Assembly (NCBI GenBank): GCA_030654645.1
Contig: JAURXC010000351.1
Coordinates: 1-12,950 of the forward strand
Length of the DNA stretch: 12,950 nt
Direction: 5' to 3'
Source of the DNA: Deltaproteobacteria bacterium
Lineage (GTDB): Bacteria; Desulfobacterota; Desulfuromonadia; Geobacterales; Pseudopelobacteraceae
This document shows, one piece after another, positions 1 to 7,638 of this stretch. The translations under genes were made by a program, and so were the position numbers. The notes beneath the pieces were generated by a model. That model was given only the letters and a program-made list of their open reading frames with translations. It was not told where the DNA came from and ran no database searches. How positions within the stretch are numbered: the stretch's first letter is position 1; the number at the start of each line of letters is the position of its first letter.

Positions 1-1
1 C

Positions 2-754
2 CCGGCCGGCGCGCCGTTATCACCGGAGCAGGAGTCCGGCAGCGCCGGCGGGGAGGCTGAATCCACTCCCGGAGCCGGAATTGTCGAAGCGCCGGACAGC
101 CCGGACCCGGTGTTACAACAGCAACGGCGATCTGATAACAGGGGTGAGACGCCTCGGACGGATAAAGGCACAGCTGACGGGAAATGCCGCGAAACCCCCA
201 CTCCGGGCGGTCGAAGCAATCAAACCCGCGCCGAGGTTTCGGAGGATCTGTACCCGCTGCTGGTCCACCAGGCCGGACTGGTGCTGCTGCATCCCTTTCT
301 GGCCCGTTTTTTCGAGATTTCCCACGTCAAGGAGGTCGGCAGGGAAGAACTGCGCCCGACCTCCCTGCCACGTGCCGCCGCGCTGTTGCATCTGCTGGCC
401 ACCGGACGCGAAGATCTCTATGAATACGAACTCGGCCTGATAAAGATACTGCTGGGGCTCGATCCAGGGACAGCTCTGCCGGTCTGCGCCGGACTGCTAA
501 GCGCCGAGGATCGCGAAGAGGCCGAAACAGTGCTGCAGTCGGCCATCGAACACTGGAGCGCACTCAAGAACACCTCGGCCGGCGGCCTGCGCTCCGCCTT
601 CATCGAACGTCACGGACTGCTGCGCAGGGACGATGGCGGCTGGAAACTGAACCTGGAGCGCAAATCATATGACATTTTGCTGGGCCAGCTCCCCTGGGGC
701 ATCGGCATCGTCAAACTGCCGTGGATGAAACGAGCGATATTTACAGAATGGTGA
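2..754 (+). CDS. Contractile injection system tape-measure-type protein, C-terminal part (5' partial)
   Basis: The reading frame is open from the first bases of the window, so this is the last 250 residues of a longer protein; the internal GTG at 110 is not taken as the start. Residues 1 to about 78 are a Pro/Gly/Glu/Ser-rich, probably disordered linker. The rest is a compact conserved domain with the hallmarks of the eCIS tape-measure family (Afp14-like, CIS_TMP): an AGLVLLHPFLARFFE stretch near the domain start, a LLHLLATG segment, an IEHWSALKNTS segment, and the ending SYDILLGQLPWGIGIVKLPW shortly before the stop. In Afp/PVC particles this protein sets tube length during assembly in the cytoplasm. 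The AAA+ ATPase gene starts four bases after the stop, the same order as afp14-afp15, which supports the call. The family assignment comes from motif recognition, not a search; the missing N-terminus prevents any judgement of tail length. Confidence 0.85.
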   Translation, partial: PAGAPLSPEQESGSAGGEAESTPGAGIVEAPDSPDPVLQQQRRSDNRGETPRTDKGTADGKCRETPTPGGRSNQTRAEVSEDLYPLLVHQAGLVLLHPFLARFFEISHVKEVGREELRPTSLPRAAALLHLLATGREDLYEYELGLIKILLGLDPGTALPVCAGLLSAEDREEAETVLQSAIEHWSALKNTSAGGLRSAFIERHGLLRRDDGGWKLNLERKSYDILLGQLPWGIGIVKLPWMKRAIFTEW

Positions 755-758
755 CCCC

Positions 759-2090
759 ATGAATGAAAACGCCCGTGATCTCGGACTGGAGCTTGAATGG
801 TTTGCCCGGACCCTGGAGGAGCGGATCAAGGCCTGTTTCGGCGAAGATTGCGGCGCCCTCCCCCCGATCCCGCCGCCGGACCTGGGCGGAAGCGACTCCT
901 GTTATGCCCGCTTCATCCGGCACTACGACCTGCAGCCCGGCGAACGGCTGGTGCTGCTGCTGGCATTGATCCCCCACGTCCGTCCGCAGCTGCTGGACGT
1001 GCTCTGGAGCACCAACAGGGAAACCGGGCGAGGGTTTACCCAGTTTGGGGGATTGCGCGGCACGGCCCACGGCGGCCTGATCCCGACCGGCGAGACCGCC
1101 GCCTTCATCCTGGCCGGCGACGACCTGGCCGCCCGTTTCGAAGTGACGCAAATGTTCGAAGGCGACCATATCTTCGCGCTGCATGCGATTCTGCAACTCT
1201 CCCCGGCAACGGCCGGCGAACCGCTCTTGAGCGGAGCGCTGACCCTTTCCCGCGAATACATCTCGTGGCTGACCACCGCCACCGTGCGCAAACCGAACTT
1301 CAACAGTGAATTTCCGGCGCGTTTGATCACGACCGGACTCGAATGGGAAGAGCTGGTGCTGCCCCGGACCACCCTGGAACAGCTGGAGGAGATCGGGCAC
1401 TGGATCCTGTACGGAGACCGGCTTATGCGGGATTGGGGGATGGAAGGGAGGCTGCAGCCAGGCTGCACCTGCCTGTTTCACGGCCCGCCCGGCACCGGCA
1501 AGACCCTCTCGGCCGGCCTGCTGGGCAAACAGTGCGGCTGCGATGTCTACAGGATCGACCTGAGCATGATCGTCTCCAAATACATCGGCGAAACCGAGAA
1601 GAACCTGGCCAGGATATTCGACATGGCCGAGCACAAGCGCTGGATCCTCTTCTTTGACGAAGCCGATGCGCTGTTCGGCAAGCGCACCAGGGTCGATGAT
1701 GCCCATGACCGCTACGCCAACCAGGAAATCAGCTTCCTGCTGCAGCGGATCGAGGAGTTCAACGGGGTCGTGATCCTGGCCTCCAATATGAAGGCCAATA
1801 TCGATGAAGCCTTCAACCGCAGGCTGCAGGCGGTAATCCACTTTCCCATGCCCGGTCCGGATGAGCGCCTGCGGATCTGGAAGGGCGCGTTTCCGCAGAA
1901 AGCGATACTGGAAGAGCGCATCGATCTCGGGCAGATCGCCGAGAAGCATGAACTGGCCGGAGGCACGATCATGAATGTTGTCCGCCATGCCTCGCTGAAG
2001 GCGCTCAGCCGCAACAGCGAAACGATCCTGCTGGAAGATATGGAAGAGGGCATCCGGCGTGAATTCCGCAAAGCGGGAAGAACCGTCTGA
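759..2090 (+). CDS. AAA+ ATPase of contractile injection system (Afp15-like)
   Basis: This 443-residue protein has an N-terminal helical region (about 1-200) and a C-terminal AAA+ module. Walker A is GPPGTGKT at 242-249. Walker B is the hydrophobic run ending FFDEAD with D300/E301. A sensor-1-like Asn lies in VVILASN, and an arginine-finger-like segment FNRRLQ precedes the typical HFPMPGPDERLRIW stretch. All residues needed for ATP binding and hydrolysis are visible. In Afp and PVC clusters the equivalent cytoplasmic ATPase sits next to the tape-measure gene and is thought to act in particle assembly or maturation; its exact role is not settled. The ATG at 759 lies four bases after the upstream stop with only a weak ribosome site, suggesting translational coupling. 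Generic AAA+ family members look similar, so the specific call rests largely on the neighbouring tape-measure gene. Confidence 0.9.
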   Translation: MNENARDLGLELEWFARTLEERIKACFGEDCGALPPIPPPDLGGSDSCYARFIRHYDLQPGERLVLLLALIPHVRPQLLDVLWSTNRETGRGFTQFGGLRGTAHGGLIPTGETAAFILAGDDLAARFEVTQMFEGDHIFALHAILQLSPATAGEPLLSGALTLSREYISWLTTATVRKPNFNSEFPARLITTGLEWEELVLPRTTLEQLEEIGHWILYGDRLMRDWGMEGRLQPGCTCLFHGPPGTGKTLSAGLLGKQCGCDVYRIDLSMIVSKYIGETEKNLARIFDMAEHKRWILFFDEADALFGKRTRVDDAHDRYANQEISFLLQRIEEFNGVVILASNMKANIDEAFNRRLQAVIHFPMPGPDERLRIWKGAFPQKAILEERIDLGQIAEKHELAGGTIMNVVRHASLKALSRNSETILLEDMEEGIRREFRKAGRTV

Positions 2091-2160
2091 TACCCGGAAC
2101 GTCACGCATCCCGTGCCCCATTTTTGACAAAAAGTGAAACGGTTCAATCGGAGGTGAATC

Positions 2161-2925
2161 ATGCATGCACCGGTCACGGAAAAAAAGACCGCCGGAGCGA
2201 CCAGCTGCCAACAACCCTGTCCCGCCGCCGAGCCCTTGAAACAGGAGGCTTTGGTGGCAAATCCCGTAACCATGTTTGCGAACGGCCGGCTCAGGTATGG
2301 CCAAACAAGCTGGATCCCCAGGAACGCCACCTATCCCAGGCTGGATATTGACTGGAGCGGCTCCGGCAACAGCTGCAGCGGCAGGGTCAGGCCGACCACC
2401 GCCGCAATGGGGCCGGTCAGCCTGACCTTCCTGGCGCCGGGCGTCTACATGGTTCCGGGGGCACTGGTTACGGCCAATGGGCCACAATGCGGTCCGCGAG
2501 GGAGGCAGGTTCCTTTCTTCACCACCGTTGACTCAGCCATGTCCAACATTGCCAGGCTGGCCGAGGAGGAGCACCGCAGCGACTATCAGCGGACCTATCA
2601 ACTCACCCTGCAGCGCTGGGCCAACATCATCAACGCGGTGGCCGCAACCGGCCGCACATTCGGCCCGGGCACGAGAACGGTGGTGGAGACGGAAATCAAC
2701 TCGCTCCTCACCCGAAACGGCAACCGGACGCGCAATCAATGGATCGCCGAGATTAACCGCCTCAACGCACTGAGCCTGCAGCGTGACACCAGCGGTTGGC
2801 ACGCGTTGAAATCGGACGGCCCATCGGTGACCGTTGCTCCGGACTGCTCAAAGGTCACCGGCACCACGGTCCTGGCGGCCACGACCAGGGTTCCGGGACC
2901 GGCCTCGGCCGCACTCATCAACTAA
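2161..2925 (+). CDS. Uncharacterised protein in eCIS-adjacent block
   Basis: I do not recognise this 254-residue protein. The ATG is supported by GGAGG at 2150-2154, six bases upstream. The first 35 or so residues are polar, rich in Ala, Lys, Pro and Gln, and contain C16 and C20; they are not a Sec signal. Residues about 40-120 are rich in Gly, Pro, Thr and aromatic residues and look beta-rich. Residues about 120-210 are polar and helical (many Arg, Asn, Gln, Glu). The tail (about 212-254) is again Val/Thr/Ala-rich. There are five cysteines (16, 20, 72, 110, 229). It lies 70 bases after the ATPase gene and 17 bases before the chitosanase-like gene, so it is probably in the same operon. Disordered N-terminal leaders are known on some eCIS cargo proteins, so a cargo or structural accessory role is possible, but nothing in the sequence proves it. 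Confidence 0.75.
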   Translation: MHAPVTEKKTAGATSCQQPCPAAEPLKQEALVANPVTMFANGRLRYGQTSWIPRNATYPRLDIDWSGSGNSCSGRVRPTTAAMGPVSLTFLAPGVYMVPGALVTANGPQCGPRGRQVPFFTTVDSAMSNIARLAEEEHRSDYQRTYQLTLQRWANIINAVAATGRTFGPGTRTVVETEINSLLTRNGNRTRNQWIAEINRLNALSLQRDTSGWHALKSDGPSVTVAPDCSKVTGTTVLAATTRVPGPASAALIN

Positions 2926-2942
2926 CATAAGGAGTCGTGTAA

Positions 2943-3623
2943 ATGAATCTGACGGCCCAACAGAAGAGACTCTGTGAACAGATCATCAATGTTTTTGAAT
3001 CCGGGTCTCCCCTGGGAAATTACAGCGCGATTTCGATCTACAAGGATGGACCGCACAACCAGCGCCAGGTGACCTACGGCCGCTCGCAGACCACCGAATT
3101 CGGCAACCTTGCCGAGTTGCTGGATATGTATGTCAAGGCCGGGGGAATCTACAGCGAAGCGCTGCGCCCCTACCTTGACAGGATCGAAGTGACGCCGCTG
3201 GCCGATGACGCCCTGTTCGTGCAGCTTTTACGCGATGCGGGCCGGAAGGATCCGCTCATGCGCCAGACCCAGGATGCCTTCTTCGACAAGCGCTATTTCA
3301 TTCCGGCGATGAACTGGGCCGACAACAACGGCTTCAGCCTGCCACTGTCGGCGCTGGTAATTTACGATTCCTTCATCCACAGCGGTTCGATCCTGAATTT
3401 TCTGCGCAAGCGCTTCCCGGAATCTCCCCCCGCCAGCGGCGGCGACGAACGTGCCTGGATCATCCAGTACGTGGACACGCGCCAGGAGTGGCTGGCGAAC
3501 CACGAGAACCGGATCCTCCGGAAAACGGTCTATCGCACCGCCTGCTTCAAATACGAGATCAACCGCGACAACTGGGATCTCTCCCGGCTGCCGATCAATG
3601 CCAACGGCATCGAAATCAGCTGA
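2943..3623 (+). CDS. GH46-like chitosanase / glycoside hydrolase, no signal peptide
   Basis: A 226-residue protein that resembles the catalytic core of family 46 chitosanases, which cleave beta-1,4 bonds in chitosan and have a lysozyme-like fold. What is seen: an N-terminal helix LTAQQKRLCEQIINVFESG carrying E19 where GH46 has its acid Glu, then a loop with YKDG (D35) leading to QVTYGRSQTTEFGNL, which resembles the GH46 segment around the catalytic Asp. E19 and D35 are 16 residues apart, close to the 18 of the Streptomyces N174 enzyme. Length matches a bare catalytic domain. The start is supported by AAGGAG at 2929-2934. There is no signal peptide, which is unusual for a GH46 enzyme and consistent with delivery by another route, for instance the neighbouring contractile system (inference). 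The substrate could be peptidoglycan-like or another amino-sugar polymer rather than chitosan. Confidence 0.7.
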   Translation: MNLTAQQKRLCEQIINVFESGSPLGNYSAISIYKDGPHNQRQVTYGRSQTTEFGNLAELLDMYVKAGGIYSEALRPYLDRIEVTPLADDALFVQLLRDAGRKDPLMRQTQDAFFDKRYFIPAMNWADNNGFSLPLSALVIYDSFIHSGSILNFLRKRFPESPPASGGDERAWIIQYVDTRQEWLANHENRILRKTVYRTACFKYEINRDNWDLSRLPINANGIEIS

Positions 3624-3647
3624 AGGGCAGGAATCCATCGAAGGAGA

Positions 3648-3663
3648 ACGGAATCGGTTCCGT
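3648..3663. repeat. Short inverted repeat in the 115-base gap before the repeat-protein gene
   Basis: ACGGAATCGGTTCCGT is an inverted repeat with arms of six to seven bases and almost no loop, 25 bases after the stop of the chitosanase-like gene. It could be an operator-like palindrome or a weak processing hairpin. No T-tract follows, so it is not a convincing intrinsic terminator. A CATAAT hexamer at 3717-3722 resembles a -10 box but has no suitably spaced -35 partner. Otherwise the gap 3624-3738 shows only the ribosome site AGGAGA at 3728-3733. Confidence 0.3.
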
Positions 3664-3738
3664 CACCTGCAGCGCAATCCAGCTTGAAGTTTCACCCCTG
3701 AAGCAAAGGGTTATCACATAATATTTGAGGAGATAAAA

Positions 3739-6552
3739 ATGCAATTCATCGCCACGCTGAAATCCGCCCCGCTCAACGACCGCGCCGAAATGGTTCGCCG
3801 CCTCAAGGAGAAACCGCCCGCAACCGCCGAAATAGGCTTTGCTTTTCGCCAAACCATGCAACGTGACGGCAGCCAGGCGGTCAAACTTGCCGAGGCCTAT
3901 GCCGAAGGGCTGGGCTCGCTGCGGGACCACAGGTCTTTCTTCCAGCATCTGGCGGCCTCGTCAAAAGAAGAGCGCTGCGCCGGTATCCAGGGGTACCGCA
4001 ACGTGGGACTGGGCTCCGCGGTTGTACACTCGGTCGGTTTTCTGCCCGCCGCCCAGGGTAAGGTTGTCATGCGTGATTTCCTGCTGCGTCCCGACGGCGA
4101 AAAGGATCAACCAGCCTTTCGCGATCTGGCCCTGTGGTTCTCCAAGGCCGGGGCGGCAATCCGCAAAGGGGAGAAAGACGTCCCGCTGCCCGAGCCGGGC
4201 ACTGATTCCGCGGTAGTTGAGTGGATCGAAGGCGCCGTGGACACCCTGGTCGAAGCGGTGAAGTCGGTTGCCAATGCTGTTATTGAAGTGATCGGCGGCG
4301 CAATCACCGCCATCGCCGAAGCGGTCAGGGATGTGATCAGCTGGACGGTCGAACAGGTATCCGACATGGTGCGTGCGGTCCTCACCGCCGGAATGCAAAT
4401 TGCCGAACTGGTGGAAGGGGCCTTCAACGCCGGAATGCAGGTCCTCAAACAGATCCTGCGAGGAATCGAGGCTGCCGGCAGGGCGCTGAAGGAGGTGCTA
4501 TCATCGATAGTCAACTTCACCGGTGATCTGCTGGTGCAGACTCTCAGGGCTATTGACCAGATTGGGCGGACCGTGGGCGAACTGTTGAGCTGGATGGCCT
4601 CACAGGTTTACAGCGTGGTGGAGAATTTTGTCGGGGCCCTGATTGCCATCGGCAAGGAGGTCGGCAATATTCTCAACCAGACGCTCCAATTCGGGGCTGC
4701 GATAGTCGGGGGAGTGGTCAGGGCTTTGATTGCTCTCGGCCATGCCGCCACGGATATCCTGATCGCGGTGGTTACCCGTCCGACAAGCCTGCTTGATGCC
4801 GTGACGCACGCAATGCTGGACCTTGGGCGCTCGGTTTCCGACATACTCGGCGATCTTGCCGGCTCCGCACTTGACTATGTGGATGAAGTCGCCGGCTCGC
4901 TGAGCAGGGTCGTCGGCATCATGGGTGACCTGGCGGCATTCATTGCCACCACGGCAATCGAAACCGCCCGCCGGGTGGTAAAGGGATTGCTGGACACCGG
5001 TAAATCCCTGGCCAATCTCGTGGCATCGGTCGCCTCCCACGGACTGGCCGCAATTCAGAGGATTATCGATGCGGCCCTGAACTTGGGGCTTACCCTGGTT
5101 GATGTGATCAAACAGACCATCAGCATCGGATCAGGTCTGCTCAAGGACGTGGTGAAAGCCCTGGTAGCCCTGGGAAAAACAACTCTGGAAATAGCATCTT
5201 CACTGGTTCGCTTCACCTACCAGGTAGGCGCAAGGCTGGTTGAAGGCATGCTTGCCGCGGGCATGGCGGTCGGCGAGCTGCTTGAGACCGCGCTTTCACA
5301 GGGATACACCATGTTCCGCCGGATGGTAAACGGCATCCTCCATACGCTGGGACCGGTTGGAGACGTGCTTGATTGGGTGGTAACCAGGGTTGGCTCCATG
5401 GGAGACGATCTTTGGCGGCATGCGGTCGAAGCTATCCGCTACGCCAAACACAACATCATCGAAATAATGGATTGGGCGCTGGCAAAAGGAACCGATGCAT
5501 TCAACTCGATTGTCAAAGCGGTCGAAGATGCGGGAGAAAAACTGACCGTGGTATTCGAGTGGGCCGTGGCTGCCGGTGAATTTGCCATTGAGCAGCTTGT
5601 CGTGGCAACGATCAAGCTCAAAAACTCGGTCAGCTACCTGCTCACCTGGGCCGCTGAAGACGCGTTGCCGGCACTGGCTAAAATTGCCGCTGCTCTGCTG
5701 GATGCTGGCCAGTCCGTGGCCGATCTTATCGCCTGGACCGCCTCCAGAACCGTGCAGGCAGTGACCGAGGTCGTGAGCGGTATCCTGGATTCAGGGGTGA
5801 CGCTGCTGAATCTGTTCGCCGATACGATTGTCCACCCCGGCAACGTAATCAAGAATATCGTTGAGGCGGTTAAAACCGTCGGTCGCACCACAACCCAGAT
5901 ATTGGAAGCCGCCACATCTCTGGCCGATGACAGTTGGGGCCGGATCCTTGTTGCCCTGCGTGAGTTGGGGCAGAGCGCCAGACAGATCGTGGAGGCCGCC
6001 TTCGACCTTGGCGCAAGCGCCCTCGCGCTGGTGTTTGCCTATGTGCTCACATGGTTTGGCGTTCATCGTCCGCTCACGGCCGAAGAACGAAAAGATGCCG
6101 AAGATGTCTTCGGGACGTCGATCAACCTCGATTCTGTCCTGGTAGCGGTGCTCTCTCCCCCGGTTGACCTGATCGAGCTGGTCAATAACGAGCGTCCGTT
6201 TACCACCATGTACGTCATCAACTTCGCTTCCTGGGCGGATGTGGTGCGGAAAAAACTGATCCATGAGCTGACCCATGTGTGGCAGGGCGTTGTCGCCGGC
6301 CCCATTTACATGGTCCAGGCCATTCACGCCCAGATTGATTACGGGAGCGAGGCCTATAATTACGGAGGAACAACGGCGCTGGAAACCGCCCGCAACAACG
6401 CGGGTTCCGACCAGGAGGCATTCGACTCCTTCAACCGGGAATCACAGGCCGCCATCATCGATGACTATTGGACCTTGCGCTTCGACACCACACCAAGCGA
6501 CCCGGCGGCATGGGCGCCTTATCAACCGTATGCGAATGTCGTACACGCCTGA
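3739..6552 (+). CDS. Large alpha-helical repeat protein with C-terminal HExxH metallopeptidase-like domain
   Basis: A 937-residue protein in three parts. Residues 1 to about 155 are a mixed N-terminal domain I do not recognise, without a signal peptide. Residues about 158-774 are almost wholly helical, rich in Ala, Val, Leu, Ile and Gly, and built of a degenerate 29-residue repeat (listed separately). Residues 775-937 form a distinct domain with LIHELTHVWQG: H842, E843 and H846 make an HExxH zinc site, and E901 in FNRESQAAIIDDY is a plausible third ligand. This arrangement recalls HExxH domains such as DUF4157 that occur in eCIS clusters, but it is not an obvious member. The ATG follows AGGAGA by five bases. 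The cysteine-peptidase gene overlaps its end. A toxin or cargo, a scaffold, or a membrane-acting rod are all possible; the metallopeptidase activity is inferred from the motif alone. Confidence 0.8.
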   Translation: MQFIATLKSAPLNDRAEMVRRLKEKPPATAEIGFAFRQTMQRDGSQAVKLAEAYAEGLGSLRDHRSFFQHLAASSKEERCAGIQGYRNVGLGSAVVHSVGFLPAAQGKVVMRDFLLRPDGEKDQPAFRDLALWFSKAGAAIRKGEKDVPLPEPGTDSAVVEWIEGAVDTLVEAVKSVANAVIEVIGGAITAIAEAVRDVISWTVEQVSDMVRAVLTAGMQIAELVEGAFNAGMQVLKQILRGIEAAGRALKEVLSSIVNFTGDLLVQTLRAIDQIGRTVGELLSWMASQVYSVVENFVGALIAIGKEVGNILNQTLQFGAAIVGGVVRALIALGHAATDILIAVVTRPTSLLDAVTHAMLDLGRSVSDILGDLAGSALDYVDEVAGSLSRVVGIMGDLAAFIATTAIETARRVVKGLLDTGKSLANLVASVASHGLAAIQRIIDAALNLGLTLVDVIKQTISIGSGLLKDVVKALVALGKTTLEIASSLVRFTYQVGARLVEGMLAAGMAVGELLETALSQGYTMFRRMVNGILHTLGPVGDVLDWVVTRVGSMGDDLWRHAVEAIRYAKHNIIEIMDWALAKGTDAFNSIVKAVEDAGEKLTVVFEWAVAAGEFAIEQLVVATIKLKNSVSYLLTWAAEDALPALAKIAAALLDAGQSVADLIAWTASRTVQAVTEVVSGILDSGVTLLNLFADTIVHPGNVIKNIVEAVKTVGRTTTQILEAATSLADDSWGRILVALRELGQSARQIVEAAFDLGASALALVFAYVLTWFGVHRPLTAEERKDAEDVFGTSINLDSVLVAVLSPPVDLIELVNNERPFTTMYVINFASWADVVRKKLIHELTHVWQGVVAGPIYMVQAIHAQIDYGSEAYNYGGTTALETARNNAGSDQEAFDSFNRESQAAIIDDYWTLRFDTTPSDPAAWAPYQPYANVVHA
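4393..6060 (+). repeat. About 19 tandem degenerate 29-residue helical repeats (coding)
   Basis: Aligning the protein on a recurring glycine gives units of 29 residues from residue 219 to 774. At least twelve units are exactly 29 long, and the rest are 28 to 31. Typical starts are KSLANLVASVASHG, RTVGELLSWMA and QSVADLIAWTAS. Typical ends are VVRALIALG, VVKALVALG and VVSGILDSG. Position 5 is often Asp/Glu, position 9 often Trp or a small residue, position 14 is Gly in about half the units, and position 29 is Gly in nearly all. Glycines at 14 and 29 divide each unit into two helices of about 13 residues, suggesting an alpha-alpha solenoid; a long amphipathic helix is also possible because 29 residues are close to eight helical turns. 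A shortened 25-residue unit precedes the array at 194-218. The DNA copies are strongly diverged, so this is an old array. Confidence 0.85.
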
Positions 6553-7528
6553 CACCTGGCTGCTCAGCGCGCCTCCCGAGGCCCTGCCGGCTCTGCGCCC
6601 ACTAATCCAGGCGCATCAAGAGCGCAGACCGGTGCGAATCCTCGTTCCGTCCGACAATTGGCAAGAGCAGCTTGAAGATGTAGCGGGTGTGCTGGTGGTT
6701 GGCAACCGCCGGCACACCCCGCGCACGGCGCTCCCGGGGCCTTTTGTAACTTCTGTCGCCGGACGCCGGGTGCCGGCCGGCTGGCTACCTTTCTCAATTT
6801 TGGCCGATCTGGGCTGTTTTGCCAACGCCGCCGCCGAAGTCCAGCAACGCTCAGGCAGTGGTGGCCCCATCGCTCTGCTTGGCCAGTTGGACGACCATGT
6901 CACCAGGATGATTCGCAGAAGCGTGCAAATCCTTGCCGGAGAAAACGGCGAGCCGTCAATACCGGTATTCTGGTGGACCGCCGACCGGATTATCAGGCGG
7001 GACCTGCTCGGTGCGTTGCGCATCGGCCTGGGTGTGGCCATGTACTGCGGACATGGGCGGCCATACGGCTGGGCAGGTTACCATGGACTGCACAGTCGCC
7101 ATCTGGCACATGCCAAGGGTCGGCCGACAGGAGCGATGCTCTCCCTGACCTGCCACACCGCAAACCGCTATCGCGTGGCGCTCTCATTTGCCGAAATGAT
7201 CCCGCTCTCCGGAATTGCCGCGGCGGCCTTCAGTGCCGTGCGCCCGACTCAAACCGTGGACAACTGGTACTGGGGCATCAACATCTGTGAAGTGCTCAGC
7301 AGAAATCCGGCTTGCAGCCTAGGCGAACTGATACTCAAGGCCTGCCCTCCAAGACGGGAGCAGTGGCGCTCGTATCGAATCATCGGCGACCCGCTGGCGC
7401 CGTTGCTTTCCGCTCCGGATGCAGCGCAAGCCTGCGCCGGGATATGGGCGCCAGCACCAGACGACTCACCAATTCCGCCTGGGTATCTGTCAGAATTCAC
7501 TGATGGATACTGCAGCAATTCCATATGA
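6536..7528 (+). CDS. Gingipain/caspase-like cysteine peptidase (C25, clan CD-like)
   Basis: A protein of 330 residues (332 if the in-frame ATG at 6530 is used) that resembles the peptidase C25/caspase fold. Numbering from 6536, the strand-loop MYCGHGRPYGW carries the predicted catalytic H173, and MLSLTCHTANRY carries the predicted nucleophile C206. The later segment IAAAAFSAVRPTQ and the terminal RIIGDPLAPLL match the C25 pattern in which a GDP motif closes the domain. No signal peptide, prodomain or Ig-like domain is visible, unlike secreted gingipains. The start overlaps the upstream gene by 17 or 23 bases without a clear ribosome site, so translation is probably coupled. The frame stays open upstream to 6275, but that part reads across the metallopeptidase domain and is not accepted. 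It may process its overlapping partner or other cargo, or be an effector itself; both are inference. Confidence 0.75.
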   Translation: MSYTPDTWLLSAPPEALPALRPLIQAHQERRPVRILVPSDNWQEQLEDVAGVLVVGNRRHTPRTALPGPFVTSVAGRRVPAGWLPFSILADLGCFANAAAEVQQRSGSGGPIALLGQLDDHVTRMIRRSVQILAGENGEPSIPVFWWTADRIIRRDLLGALRIGLGVAMYCGHGRPYGWAGYHGLHSRHLAHAKGRPTGAMLSLTCHTANRYRVALSFAEMIPLSGIAAAAFSAVRPTQTVDNWYWGINICEVLSRNPACSLGELILKACPPRREQWRSYRIIGDPLAPLLSAPDAAQACAGIWAPAPDDSPIPPGYLSEFTDGYCSNSI

Positions 7529-7616
7529 GAACTCCGGAATATAACGACATACGCATCCGGCTCCAAACCCGCGATTCAAATTCAACAAGCTAAAACCAAC
7601 AAGCAACTGATGAACT

Positions 7617-7638
7617 ACCCCGCAGCATGCTACGGGGT
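7617..7638 (+). terminator. Palindromic stem, possible transcription end after the peptidase gene
   Basis: ACCCCGCAGC meets GCTACGGGGT through a central AT, giving up to ten base pairs with one internal C-A mismatch and practically no loop. It lies 88 bases after the cysteine-peptidase stop, where the eCIS-adjacent operon should end. No run of T follows, so it is not a classical intrinsic terminator. It may act bidirectionally, stabilise the 3' end, or be a protein-binding palindrome. Confidence 0.35.

Noticed and set aside
2124..2129. Perfect TTGACA hexamer before the 254-residue gene
   Set aside because: No -10-like hexamer lies at 15 to 19 bases, so it is not supported as a promoter.
741..2330. 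529-codon open frame on the minus strand opposite the AAA+ ATPase gene
   Set aside because: Its translation is low-complexity and Gln/Gly/Arg-rich with no recognisable motif, and it lies exactly antisense to a gene with intact Walker motifs. Long antisense frames are common in GC-rich genes.
4393..6060. CRISPR-like or recent tandem DNA repeat in the repeat-protein gene
   Set aside because: Periodicity exists only at the protein level; the 87-base units differ strongly in DNA and there are no identical direct repeats with spacers.
6275..6535. Upstream extension of the cysteine-peptidase frame
   Set aside because: It reads in another frame across the HExxH domain, is Arg/Pro-rich and resembles no peptidase N-terminus. 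The ATG at 6536 (or 6530) gives a normal-looking start.
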